Shown here: piece after piece, positions 45,412 through 56,389 of the stretch | Position numbering within the stretch: position 1 is the first letter of the stretch | How the letters are laid out: every line of letters starts with the position of its first letter | The notes under the pieces: generated by a model | Database searches by the model: none | Seen by the model: the letters and a program-made list of their open reading frames with translations, nothing else | What the model was told of the DNA's origin: nothing | From: Rhizophagus irregularis | Taxonomy: Eukaryota; Glomeromycota; Glomeromycetes; Glomerales; Glomeraceae | Assembly (NCBI RefSeq): GCF_026210795.1 | Contig: NC_089438.1 | Location: 4,609,501 to 4,673,500, forward strand | Direction of reading: 5' to 3' | Length of the DNA stretch: 64,000 nt | Made by a program: the position numbers and the translations under genes

Positions 45412-45539
45412 GATGTCCTAAATGGGATCAAATTCAAACAATGAATTTAAATAGAGATGCATTTAAAGTAGATCCAAATGTGATTAAAGAATATTCTCGC
45501 TTGGAACAAGTAGCATCACAACCGCTTCCTATTTCATAA
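45412..45539 (+). other. Short coding-like remnant
   Basis: A frame preceded by CAG (possible splice acceptor) reads CPKWDQIQTMNLNRDAFKVD and ends at TAA 45537-45539 after about 42 codons. Codon use looks coding in a region otherwise without reading frames. It may be a terminal exon of a lost gene. No family recognised. Confidence 0.3.
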
Positions 45540-45663
45540 ACAAACCTAGATTATCATGTTATCAGTTATCATATAAGTGTAATAAAGCAATTAGGGGTTC
45601 TTTAAAAAAAGTGTTTATTTGACTATGCATCTATGCTCATGTTACACCTAATTCTATTTTGAA

Positions 45664-45682
45664 GGCCGCCGCCAGGCGGCCA
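45664..45682. repeat. GC-rich palindrome
   Basis: GGCCGCC-GCCA-GGCGGCC, a perfect 7-bp stem with a 4-base loop, in a region that is otherwise nearly pure A/T. Could be a short RNA hairpin or terminator-like structure. Confidence 0.7.
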
Positions 45683-45776
45683 TAGTGGTACAGTTCTAGT
45701 TGTATATTTTAAAGTTTATAAGTAATTAATTTTATGATCATGTAAATCACTTTACTGATACAAATATAATAATCAT

Positions 45777-46140
45777 TTGTTTTTTTTCATTCCTATATAT
45801 TCAATTTTTTCTTTTTTTTTATTTGATTTTATTTTTTTTATAGATTTTATTTTTTTTGTTAATTTTATTTTTGTTAATTTTATTTTTTTTTTTGTTAATT
45901 TTATTTTTTTTTTTGTTAATTTTATTTTTTTTTTGTTAATTTTATTTTTTTTTTTGTTAATTTTATTTTTTTTTTGTTAATTTTATTTTTTTTTTGTTAA
46001 TTTTATTTTTTTTTTTGTTAATTTTATTTTTTTTTGTTAACTTTATTTTTTTTTATTAATTTTTTATTGTTTTATTATTTTTTTGCTAAAATTACTAAAA
46101 TAAACTTTAAATACTATTTCAAAAAAAATATATAACAATT
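45777..46140. repeat. T-rich arm of the internal inverted repeat
   Basis: About fourteen units of TTTTATTTTTTTTT-GTTAA (16-19 bp), then TTTTTGCTAAAATTACTAAA and CTTTAAATACTATTTC, the inverse of 41770-41990. Reading frames across it are low-complexity artefacts. Confidence 0.8.
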
Positions 46141-46309
46141 TAATATGTATTTTCTACCATAATATGCAGTAATCATAGCACATATTCCAGATGCTGTATA
46201 TTATTTATTAATATAATATGCAGTAATTTAGCATACATTCCAATGTAAATTTATAATGTATATACAACAATTCTTGCATATATTCCTAATGCATAATATG
46301 CAATATTCT

Positions 46310-46660
46310 ATAATATAATGCAGTGATTCTGGTAATATTCAGTTTAAATATTTGATGTTTTAAACATAAGAACATGTATCAGAAATCAGAATCATTACAG
46401 TAAGGAATATACACCAGAGTTACCACATGTTATGGTAAGAAACATGCACCAGAATTACTGCATATTACAGTAGGAAATATGCACCAAAGTCATTGCATGT
46501 TACAGAAATAAACATGGAGAGAATTTGTGTGCTAGAATTATCACATATTGCTTTAGCAATATGTTCCAGAATTAAGATCTTTATAAAATTATATGTCACG
46601 TGACTTATATAGTAATGCCCATAGAATGCCTACCAAAGGATATAACCTCTGGAAAATGTG
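46310..46660. repeat. Decayed third terminus of a CACTA-like element
   Basis: Degenerate minisatellite units (CATATTACAGTAGGAAATATG, CACCAGAATTACTGC) are the inverse of the left-end unit, and are followed by GTCACGTGACTTATATAGTA, ATGCCCAT and CCAAAGGATATAACC, matching the right TIR at 53031-53092. The outermost about 60 bp of a TIR are missing. It points to a second, older element or an internal rearrangement. Confidence 0.7.
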
Positions 46661-46933
46661 TGCTTATCTAAAATATTAATTTTTTTAAAAACCATTTGAA
46701 AGGCCTTTAAAAAGTATTTTAAAAGCATTTTAAAATGCCCTTTTATGTTATTTTCATAATATTCTTATTAGTACTCATAAGCTCATTGTTAAAATATTAC
46801 AAAACAATTTTAAAAGGCTTGCAGAAGGCTTTAGAATACATATCATTTAATAATCATCTTAAAACAATTTTATTATTAATGTGAACTATATATATATATT
46901 TTATTATTAATGCGAACTATACCTATATAATTA

Positions 46934-49900
46934 TTAAACAGCAGTATAAAGAAAATCATTTTTGAAGTAATTTCTATTGTTAATGTCATGGTTTTCTACT
47001 GTACAGGAAGTACCACAATCATGCACAAAATGAATTTTTTGATGTGAATTTATAATTGAAATTGGATGTATTCGCTTCCAATTTTCATTACGTCCTTGAA
47101 GTAAATACCTATTACATTGCATAATTTGATCAAACCCAATCAAATCAAACCATTCAAACGATAAGAAAACATGATAGTTATTGTCATTTGATCAGTGTAC
47201 AAAAATTGCTTGAATACGTGCAAACCATTTTTCATTTTCAATATCATCGTTGTCTTCTTTTCCTTCTATCTCAACAACATCACCTGCTTGAAGTTTTATG
47301 TTTTCTTCGATTATCATATCATCATCTATAATTGTAAAAGAAAGATGCTGATAAAAATTAATATTATAATGCGCCACGGCTGCTTGCTGTCCAAAATAAT
47401 TATCGTATGTCCATGATATGTCTGAAACCATATTTTCATCAAGTTTCCTTCCTGAAAATCCATTTTCTTGTATTTTCTGTTTGTTCCATTTACTACGAAC
47501 TTTTATATTAATATAGTTGGATGAGGGTGACGTAAAATTATTTTCTTGATCTATTATTATATAGATTTCAAATAAGTGATTTAATATTCTGTAAGTAAAC
47601 TAAAAATCGTAGTTGCTTATAATACCTTCTTCAATATCTTCATTTGAATATACTTGCGAAGTTAAATACCATCCATCAAATAAACTTTTAATTTTTCCAT
47701 TAATTTGTATATGATTATGTAAACCACGATCTATTAAATATCTTAAATTATAAATTGTAGTTAGTGATCAATAAATAATTATGGGAGACATTTCTTAAAT
47801 AATTTATTACCTAAGACTTTGCAATGTGTTTTCTCGTTTGATGAAATCCAATTCCACATTTTTCTTATTGGTATGTGGTACATAACTTTTATATATTCGA
47901 TGAACCATTTCTTTCAATGATACCGATGCATTAATAAGATTACCAAAGCGTCGTGCATGCTCAGAAAGATGACGAAGAACATGAAGGTTTGGTAAATTTG
48001 AAAACTCTTCTGGAAATACCTATCAATTTCAATTATCAGAAGTTAGTAATTGCTGGAATAAAATCTTATTACTAAGTAAAATTTTACCTTCAACAAATCA
48101 ATAGACAAGTATTGCAACGTCGCATCTAATCTAACATAATCATTATCAGCCATTAATTCCGCAAATACTGCTTTTGAACATATGGCAAACTTAATCCAAC
48201 ATTATTTAATCATCGATATTGCTTGTGAATTTAATCGTAATTGGTTATTTTCTTTGATACGTTGAATTATATTATCTTTGATAGAGCGGTTGTTAAGACA
48301 TCTACGTAATAGAAACGGCATCATTATAGCTAACCTTAATGTATCAGACATAAAGTAACTGTTCCGATATGATATGGGGTTTTGTTGACGCGACCAATAT
48401 GATGGAAATTCAAATGATTTCTATACAGTAAGAAATTTAGCTTCTCCATCTCTTGTAAAAGATTCTAATGTAATATTAAGCAATCTGCCTCCCAATCCAG
48501 CTACTGCATGAAATGCATCTTGTGGTGTTTGTGTATGACGATCTCGAAATAATTGATCCAAAACATTTGGCTTAATACATAAACCGTGCTCTTTTGCAAA
48601 AGCTGTTTGTAATGAAGGTATGTCATGTAATTGGTGCAAATAATCAAAATAATTATCAGTAAGGTGATGATATCTTCCATGCTTTTTAATATCATAATCA
48701 ATTTCAGTAAGATTCTCTTTAAACACTTCACAAGTTCTGCATCCATAATTTGCATTTTGACGTAAGATTCCAGCAAGGTCATTACCTTGAGGTAGATCAG
48801 CCGTAGTCAAGCCCAATCCACCAGTCACCCAAACCTCTTCTTCCCCGATCTTCATCACAATGCCATGTTGTAATTGTTTAATGTCTTTTATAAATGGTTT
48901 GATAACATCCTCAAACTCTCCACCGAATGGGATGAACCCTATTAAAAAATGATTTTTCAGTTATTGACGTAACTTGAGTGTCATATTACCGAATTGAATA
49001 TATAGTCCTCCTAGAGAATGATATACTGTTCTAAAAGTACCAAAATCATCATAGTAAAGATCGATAAAAAATTTGAATACTTTCATATTAGGTGATGGAG
49101 GTATACCCATTGTTATATATTCATTTGGATGGTGATGTCGTTGTTCAATAGGATGAATCGTGTAACGATTATTATGCTTGTAAAGAATTTCAGAAATACG
49201 CTTTTCATAACGGGGTATTTGATCTGTATCCTTAAGCCAAATTACAACTTTTTTTATTATTTGTGAATGTCTTATTAATATAAAATCATCTGTCATCCAC
49301 AACTGGTCAGTACCACGAGAAGCTGAACGAAATATTCTTGGCAAATCAAAATAATTTAATAATTTTTGAATTTTAATACGCCAAGATCCATTTTCTTCCA
49401 CTTGAATAAATGCCAAAATCCTTCCATAATATCTTACATTGTCAAATTCGTACATAACAAATTCACCAGTACTGTAAATAACTTGAAACAAATTAAGTAT
49501 ATTAACGATAAAATAAATAAAATGTTTTAATATATTATTATTATACTTACCATCATTATAAGAAATGCTTGTTAAACCAAATAAAGGTGATTCATGCCAC
49601 AAAGTTCCATGCCATAGTTCTCTTTTATTAGTCACTTCTACACCAGCTCCAAAATACGTATGCTTTTTTAGTTGAGGATTGTTTAATACTCTTTCAATAT
49701 GGTTTAAAATAGAGAAATAATACGCTTCTTTAGTTGCTTCAGAGTTAGATGGAGTATTTTTCTGCAATATTGGAACAGTTAAACTTGAAATGGGCATTAA
49801 AGGTAGTTTATTTCGATATTTTTTAACGGTAGAAAGATCATTTGGGAGATCAAAAATACAAAATTGAGGATGTTTGAGGATATTTATAAGATCCTTGTAC

Positions 49901-50338
49901 GCAGCTGTTCCTATGATCAAGTTGTTAATAATGCAGTACAAGTTTCACAAGTCGATCATATTTACCTATTATATGTTTTACAGTCCATATAAAAATCAGA
50001 AATACTGAAATGTTTGGGAAACATTGACCGTTTAAAGAAGAACTATAATCATATACAGTGTTAACGTTAGTATCAGATAATTCAGCGTTAACGTCAGTAT
50101 TTTCTAAAGGTTCTGAAATGTTTTCAATATTTGAAATATATTCTTTCCCATTATTCCACTGAAATGTATCAGTATCGTCAGTTTCACTATTATGTTGAGA
50201 TTCTACATTAACACGTAGGTTATTTTGAAAGATGTTGGCGACTCGAGTATCTCTTTGGACAAATTGTGGTTTTGTTTTTTTGGTATTTCTTATTCTTCCA
50301 GTAGTAAATTTATTTGTTTTTGTACGCACTCTATGCAT
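46934..50338 (-). pseudogene. CACTA/Plavaka-like (Tnp2-type) transposase with BAH-like segments, decayed
   Basis: Exons recoverable on the minus strand: 50338..49966, 49910..49551, 49481..48088, 48020..47811, 47741..47626, then 47596..46934 after a frame break. Diagnostic segments: YFGAGVEV..LWHGTLWHESPLFG; a first BAH-like block (TGEFVMYEFDNVRYYGRILAF); FFIDLYYDDFGTFRTVYHSLGG with GVYIQFGNM-type sequence (GLYIQFGNMTLKL); GLGLTTADLPQGNDLAGILR; NANYGCRTC; DRHTQTPQDAFHAVAGLGGR; LPNLHVLRHLSEHARRFGN; and a second BAH-like block (IKLQAGDVVEIEG..KWFARIQAIF). In-frame stops: TAA 48961-48963, TAG 48421-48423, TAA 48202-48204, TGA 47192-47194. Each is explainable as one C-to-T or G-to-A change. It cannot make a full protein, so the element now needs help in trans. 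Assignment to the Tnp2/Plavaka type rests on remembered fungal relatives. Confidence 0.75.
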
Positions 50339-50493
50339 TATTTGTTATCTAATTTTAAATGGTTGAAAAATTTAATAAGAAAGCATAGATATATAATTTA
50401 ATTTGTAAACTACGTTCAGTTGAAGAAATTCTTATTTATATCAGATAGAAAATTGAGTTGAAAAGAGAAAAAAAAATATTTAGTTGAAATTGA

Positions 50494-50600
50494 AGTCTAT
50501 TTATGAGATATCAGCGGAATTAGAATTATTTAATCAAGTGATTAAGCAGAAATATTCTAATGAGGCACAAGTAGAATTATCTAGACGAATTATTGATTAA
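50494..50600 (+). other. Short coding-like fragment
   Basis: After GAAG a frame reads YEISAELELFNQVIKQKYSN and ends at TAA 50598-50600 (about 34 codons). Helical and charged. It may be a first or last exon of a neighbouring cargo gene; no family recognised. Confidence 0.25.
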
Positions 50601-50738
50601 TAATCTAATTATCTAGATGAATTATTGATTAATAATCTATTGATCTTTATAAAATGATGAATTATATTTTTTTCATAAAAAAATTATCAGTCGTAAATAA
50701 TATTCATTTAGAATCATAATTTAAGGATAAGATAATCA

Positions 50739-52098
50739 ATGACTCGTAATGAGAAAAGATAATCTAGCAGTCCTTCATACGAATTTATAAGTTCAGATGA
50801 CAAACCAGCAACAGGTAATTTAACGCTTTAACAAAATTTATAATTATTTTTTAAAAAATTAAAACTGAAGGTGATAATATTTTTTAAAGTAGCGATATCA
50901 CCATCTGAAAAAGAACTTCTTACAGTTGTAGTAACGTTACCTGATGAAAAATTAAAACTTTTAAAACGTAAAAATAATTTTATTTTTTGGATACTATTTT
51001 AAATACTGAATTTCACGAATATTTTATAATAGCTCAAGAAAAAACAAGTCAAAAGAAACGAAAACTTGGTCCTAACCCACTTAAAAGGCAAAAAATTTCT
51101 GAATCAATGGCTTCAAGTTCGAAAAAATCAATTGAAAATCAAGAAGACTCAGAAAGTTCTTATTACGTTGAAGAAGAAGAGATTGATGAAGCCAAAGTAA
51201 ATAATATGGTCAGAATATTTGTTAATACTTTTAAGAGAAATCCCGATTTGTGGGCAAATTTCAAGAATGTTGTTGAAGAGTCATTATCTGAAGTGCCGAT
51301 TACTCCAATTTCATCAACAAATTCTTCTGGCAAAGGAGGCAAAACTAGACAAATAATTACTGATGATGTAAGTATCGTATTTAATTTATTTAGATTTTTT
51401 TATATTAACGTAATTATATTTATTAATTTTATCTTTAATTTTATATTTTTAAAGAAGAGTGGAAATAATATACCATCTAAGAAAGATAAAGATTTTTTAA
51501 TGGAATTAAAGTGTCTTTTTCTTAGAAGCCGTAACCCATCTACTTCCACTTTACAACAAATAATCGAAAATATCTGGCTAGGATACGTCATCAACTCCCC
51601 TGAATCAACCGCATATATTTCCAAAGCTCATCGATATTTTGACTCGTTCAGAAATGACTTAAATAAGAACATGATAATACTTGCACGCCAGTTCATAAAA
51701 GACAAAGAGTATGTATAATTTTTAGTAATTCAACAACAGTTATAATTTGTTCTAATAATTTTATTATTTTTTGTAGTATTGAAATAAATGATACACTCGA
51801 TAAAGATGAAATAATTAATTATGTGGATGAGGCAATTGTAAAAAAAACGCTCTCTCTTTTTTTAAAGGCTATTCACAGCTCATCATGGAATAATACCGAA
51901 TTTGTCAAAACTCTTAAAAGGTTTGTACGACATTGTTTATATTTTCACGTACAACATATTATTAATGGAGAAGATAAGACAAGATACAGTATAGATGTAC
52001 TTGAAAAAGTCAAATCAGATAACGTTAACAATATTACGAAAGATTTACCGGTTCATAGTTTAAGTGGTTTAGATTTAGCAAACAATGTTTTTTTGTAG
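50739..52098 (+). pseudogene. Second uncharacterised cargo gene of the giant element
   Basis: Exons 50739..50814, 50890..50967, 51033..51367, 51455..51708 and 51777..52098 join in frame (355 codons including stop), with GT..AG introns of 65-87 nt. A TAA at codon 8 (50760-50762) interrupts exon 1, so either this copy is dead at the 5' end or translation starts elsewhere. Early part: acidic Ser-rich, with a nuclear-localisation-like KKRKLGPNPLKRQK. Later part: helical, no known domain (NNMVRIFVNTFKRNPDLWAN, LQQIIENIWLGYVINSPEST, AYISKAHRYFDSFRNDLNKN). Transcribed away from the transposase, whose 5' end is 400 bp upstream, so the two may share a divergent promoter. Function unknown. Confidence 0.6.
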
Positions 52099-52432
52099 TT
52101 GAGAATTTCTTATTTTAATAGTGGCAATATTTCTGAAGTTTTGCGCACAGCTATTTTATACTTGTAGTTTATACCTTGTAGATTTATATTCAATACCTTT
52201 TCAAATTATTTGTATTTTATAAACATTGTAATTTTATTGCTAATCCATTGCAAAAAAATGCAACAAAAAATTGAATATTTTTAATACATCTATAAAAGCA
52301 TTTTAGAAGCATCGTAAATTTAAACATTTTATTATATAAGGCTTTTGCAAGTTAAATAATGCTTATGGAATGATTGTAAAATACATATATAATGATTTTA
52401 AATGCCTTTTTAAAAAATTGCATGTTTTAGCA

Positions 52433-52960
52433 AAGTGGTAGGGACTAGCGCATGCTACTCTGGAAAACATGTGGCAGGAATTAGTACATGTTACTCTGGG
52501 AAACATGCGGCAAGGACTAGCGCATATTACTCTGGGAAACATGCAACAGGACAAGCGCATGTTACTCTGAGAAACATGCGGCAAGGACTAGCGCATGTTA
52601 TTCTAGGAAACATGCGGCAAGGACTAGCGCATGTTACTCTGGGAAATATGTGGCGGGACTAGCGCATGTTACTCTGGAAAACATGCGGCAAGGACTTGCG
52701 CATGTTACTCTGGGAAACATGCAGCAAGGACTAGCGCATGTTACTCTGGGAAACATGTGGCAAGGACTAGCGCATGTTACTCTGGGAAACATGCGGCAAG
52801 GACTAGCGCATGTTACTCTGGAAAACATGCGGCAAGGACTAGCGCATGTTACTCTGGGAAACATGTGGCGGGATTAGCGCATGTTACTCTGGGAAACATT
52901 CGGCAGGACTAGCGCATGTTACTCTGGGAAACATGCGCCAGACTAATGCATGTTTCTCTG
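52433..52960. repeat. Right subterminal minisatellite (36-bp hairpin units)
   Basis: About 14 copies of GGACTAGCGCATGTTACTCT + GGGAAACATGCGGCAA. Each contains GCATGTT..AACATGC like the left array, in the opposite orientation, but with a different centre and spacer. The reading frames on both strands here are by-products of the 36-bp (multiple of three) period. Confidence 0.9.
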
Positions 52961-53151
52961 GAAATGTGCGCCAGACGTTATGGGCATTATAAGTATGTGC
53001 TGAAATTAGCATTAAAATATTAACATTAAAATTAAAAGTCACATGACTTATATAGTAATGCCCATGGGCCGCCCACCAAAGGATATAACCTATGCACTTG
53101 TGATGTAAATAATAAGGTTATATCCTTTGATGATCACCCGAGTGGGGTGCA
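52961..53151. repeat. Right TIR of the giant element
   Basis: Inverse of 32055-32255; ends GATCACCCGAGTGGGGTGCA. The TTTACGTCACAA motif is TTTACATCACAA here. Followed by the TSD copy ATCA. Confidence 0.85.
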
Positions 53152-53160
53152 ATCAAATTC

Positions 53161-53190
53161 CCACCCCACTCAAGTGATCATCATGGGAAC
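53161..53190. repeat. Solo TIR-like sequence facing the right TIR
   Basis: CACCCCACTCAAGTGATCAT lies 10 bp outside the right end in the opposite orientation. It matches the terminal 20 bp of the TIR at 18 positions. With the right TIR it makes a head-to-head dyad. May be the relic of another element's left end. Confidence 0.6.
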
Positions 53191-53315
53191 GTTTCCCCAT
53201 TTAGTCTAAAGCATTTTATAATTAGCGTGACAAACAACAACGGTAATTTGATAAATAAATAATTTTTATTTTCATTGTACGATTAATATTTTCATAAAAG
53301 TGATAATCACTATCA

Positions 53316-53515
53316 TTTCTATCATTTTTGGCGAAATGGAATTCGGTAAAATGGCTTTCAGCTTCGGCGAAATGGCTTTGGCGAAATGGCTTTCGGTAAA
53401 ATGGCTTTCGGTTTCGGCGAATAGTTTCGGTGAAACGACCCTTCGACGAAATGTTCCCTTCGGCGAAACGGCTTTGGCGAAATGGATTTTGGCGAAATGT
53501 ACCGTACCCATATAA
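53316..53515. repeat. GGCGAAATGG degenerate repeat
   Basis: About ten irregular units around (T)TTCGGCGAAATGGCTT with variants (TTCGGTAAAATGGCTTTC, GGCGAAACGGCTTT). Similar phrases occur outside the left end of the giant element (ACGGTTTTCGGCGAAATGTCC, 32012-32032), so the element may have landed within or beside this family. Confidence 0.65.
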
Positions 53516-53714
53516 CAGTTATTCAGCACTTCATGCCAAAGAATTATTAATTATCCAAAATATGAAAAACTAGCAGCTAATAAAATTTAAATAATAAAAT
53601 ATATGTCATTTTATTTAAAAATACTGTACTAAAAAACATTATTTCTTATAAAAAAAATATAAATTTATAAAATATTAAATTATCAAGTTAAATGAAATCA
53701 AAAATGAATTATCA

Positions 53715-55740
53715 TTATTCTATTTTTGGTTTTCGATTATCGGACGAAGAATTCATTAATAAAAATCCAAATAATTTAATTAATTTAACTATAATAAACC
53801 AAATAATACTAAGAGTGATACCTAATAAAATTGTCAAAATATCAAGATTATATGCCCTAATAATTCCCATCCTAGTATCAGCTGGGAACCATTCCTTTAA
53901 AAAGTCATCATTAACATCTTCTACAAAAGTACTACTATATAACATATATTCAATCAAATCAGCAGCTCTAACCTTTCTCTTACTGTTAATTTTAGCTAAA
54001 ACTTTCAATCTTTCTAAATTTTTCTTTACGTTCTCATCCTTTAATAATGAATCCATTTTATTTAAAATATCATCAATATCCAAATTATTTAAACTTAACG
54101 ATGATGCTACACCAGCTGCAATCAATTTTTGAGCGTTACCCATCTGATCACCAGCTAAAGGTAAAACTAACACTGGAGTACCAGTATATAGAGTTTCATG
54201 AGAACCTCCTACACCTCCATGACTAAAAAACAACTTCGTATTGGTATGATTAAGTACAGAGAATTGTGGAGCAAATTCTGTAATATGTATATGTGGATGT
54301 TTGTTATTTAGTATTGGTGAAGTTTGAACTTGTGTACCATCAGATAACTTTAATGTAGGGTGGAAATTATCTTTTTGTGTCTTGATTAATGCCCAAACTA
54401 CACCATCAACTATTTTTTTATTGATCGCTTCTATAAACGATTGTAAAAGTTTACTATTATTATCAGTGGTTGTGATGAAACGTGTGCCAAAAGTTACATA
54501 TAGAACGCGTTCGTGCCCATTTATAAAATCAGAAAGTTCTGGTGAAAGTGGTGGATATTCTTCTGATAATATCGGTCCGATTTCCTAATATTGAAAAAAA
54601 GGGAAATTAAATATTATCATTTTATCAAATTTCATAAATATTATAGTAAAGAAATACTATTATTTACCTGAACATATGGTGGTAAATTCTGTGGTTGCTA
54701 TAAGTAAGAAAAAAAAGTTTGATTTAATAAAAAAAACTTCGTTTTAATGACCTAAATAATTTTACTATAAATTAATAATTACCTCAAAACCGAAGAAAGT
54801 ATTAATAAAAATTAAAGAGGATTTTACACTTCCTCCAAAGGCAATATTACCAGGTTCAATATTCATTTGTTTTCTTACATCATTTATTTGATTTACAATG
54901 CTATTAAATGAATAAATCATAAGTAAAGGTTGGATGAAATTACATCGGAATCTTTCCAAAATTGATGCATCTTCTAATGAGACGTCACAACCGATCGTCG
55001 GATCAGATTTATATGGCTTAGGATCTATTGCTAAAATAAATATGAAAATAGAAGAGAATATTATTAATGATAATTTTTTAAAAAAATAAAATAAAAATAA
55101 AATTAGAAAAAAAAAAATGGTTTGTAATTACCTAGAAGTCCTGAAATGAGTCCGACAACAGGTTTCTTTAGGGTGTGAGCAATATCTATGCAAGCATCAT
55201 TTTGTATCGGTACTAAATCGCAAAAAAATAAGTCAATATTATATTCTTCAGCAACATTTTTGTACATTTCGTATACTCTTTTGTAAGATTTTACGCCTGG
55301 TTCGAACAATTTTATCATTTTTTTAAAAGTAAGTGCTTCGTTATTGACTTCAATTCCATTATTTCCGCTCATTTTAGGACCTGATGAAATATGCTTGATA
55401 GCTGGGTATTCTACTAATGTTTTATTTTCTATTGGCGCTACTAAAATCACCTATACGGTATATTGAGAATGAAAAATATGAATAAAGCCGATCTAAGATA
55501 CGTTGAATAAATAAAAATCCTTACATTGTAACCTCTTTCAACCAATATCGTAGCAATATCTAACATTGGTTTAACATGACTTCCTCCGCCCGGAAAAGAA
55601 GCAACCAAAATATTTTTAGGTATGTTTGAGCGATCTATATCAACTCCTCTAGAAATATAATTTTGTGCCGCAGTATTGACATTGACACATAGCAATAGGA
55701 AAGGAACCAGTAATAATAAAAGTGATTTTCTTTTAATCAT
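53715..55740 (-). CDS. UDP-glycosyltransferase (GT1 family), membrane-anchored
   Basis: Transfers a sugar from a UDP-sugar to a small hydrophobic acceptor. Exons 55740..55525, 55450..55132, 55030..54783, 54697..54668 (30 nt) and 54584..53715 give 560 aa, a normal length. N-terminus is a signal peptide (SLLLLLVPFLLLCVNVNTAA). The predicted catalytic His is in FPGGGSHVKPMLDIA (near residue 54). The C-terminal donor-binding motif is complete: ITEFAPQFSVLNH, FFSHGGVGGSHETLYTGTPV, PLAGDQMGNAQ. A last membrane segment (LTILLGITLSIIWFIIVKLI) and a short basic tail indicate an ER-type, lumenal-catalysis topology like animal UGTs. Acceptor unknown. Intact despite lying only about 560 bp from the giant transposon. 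Confidence 0.92.
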
Positions 55741-56389
55741 TTTTTGTTGATGAATTTCAATTGAATATTAACTACAGGATATACACCAATTCCTCTTTAT
55801 ATATTTATTTACGGAATCTTCTTTATCCGACGATAGTTAATAAAATTTTTGTATTTACATTCACAGTGAAGAAAACGATATCCCGAAATTTCTCATTCAT
55901 GCATCGGAATGTCGATCATCAAGTGAGCAAATCTGCTCATATGCAATTTAAATATGTTTCAGAATAATTTTATCTAGTATTGTTTATCTTTCCTTTTTTT
56001 AAAAAACGTTTTTAAAAAAAACTTTGCTCATTGACAATGATAAAAAGAAAGGTCAAACTAACTTTTACTAGTGTCATTGGACAATGGACATGGAATTTGA
56101 ATCAAATAAAGAAGAGGCGTAAGTAAGTGAGAGAATTTAGTCACGTGATGTTAGAAAGAAATCAATTCTGACCACGTTTAATCAAAAAAAGTATTTTACA
56201 TACTGCGTATGAATGACATATAAAGAGTATCAAATTATTCAAATTCGCAAAAAAAAAAAATTACACAATTATATTCATTTGAGGATTGCGTTGAGTTTTG
56301 ATTGAATGAAAGAACAAAAAAAATTAAATAAATTAATCCCCCTAAGTGTCACTCATGATTACCTTTCATACTAGCTGAGTTTATACTTA
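55741..56389. other. UGT promoter side, nothing else recognised
   Basis: AT-rich sequence upstream of the UGT start. No TATA box or conserved element was singled out. Confidence 0.35.

Larger units (their letters stand above)
32055..53151. mobile_element. Giant CACTA/Plavaka-like DNA transposon (21.1 kb, with nested Gypsy)
   Basis: Left end 32055 and right end 53151 are inverted copies: TGCACCCCACTCGGGTGATC.. runs about 200 bp with roughly 5 percent mismatches, ending near GGCGCAC/GGCACAC. Directly outside both is ATCA (32051-32054 and 53152-53155), a 4-bp TSD. Inside each TIR lies a minisatellite of 35-36 bp units. Contents, outside in: nested Gypsy element (32858-41391), AT-rich tandem repeats, an unrecognised gene at 43699, a decayed third terminus (46310-46660), the transposase pseudogene on - (46934-50338), and a second unrecognised gene on + (50739-52098). 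The transposase type (Tnp2/Plavaka) and the subterminal repeats both fit the CACTA superfamily, although the ends do not read CACTA. Without the Gypsy insertion the element is about 12.6 kb. Confidence 0.8.

Noticed and set aside
52363-52912. Reading frames on both strands with repeated CYSGKHAAR or CMFPRVTCASP motifs
   Set aside because: By-products of the 36-bp minisatellite, whose period is a multiple of three.
53272-53529. Frames on both strands across the GGCGAAATGG repeat
   Set aside because: Repeat-driven, no domain, no conserved start.
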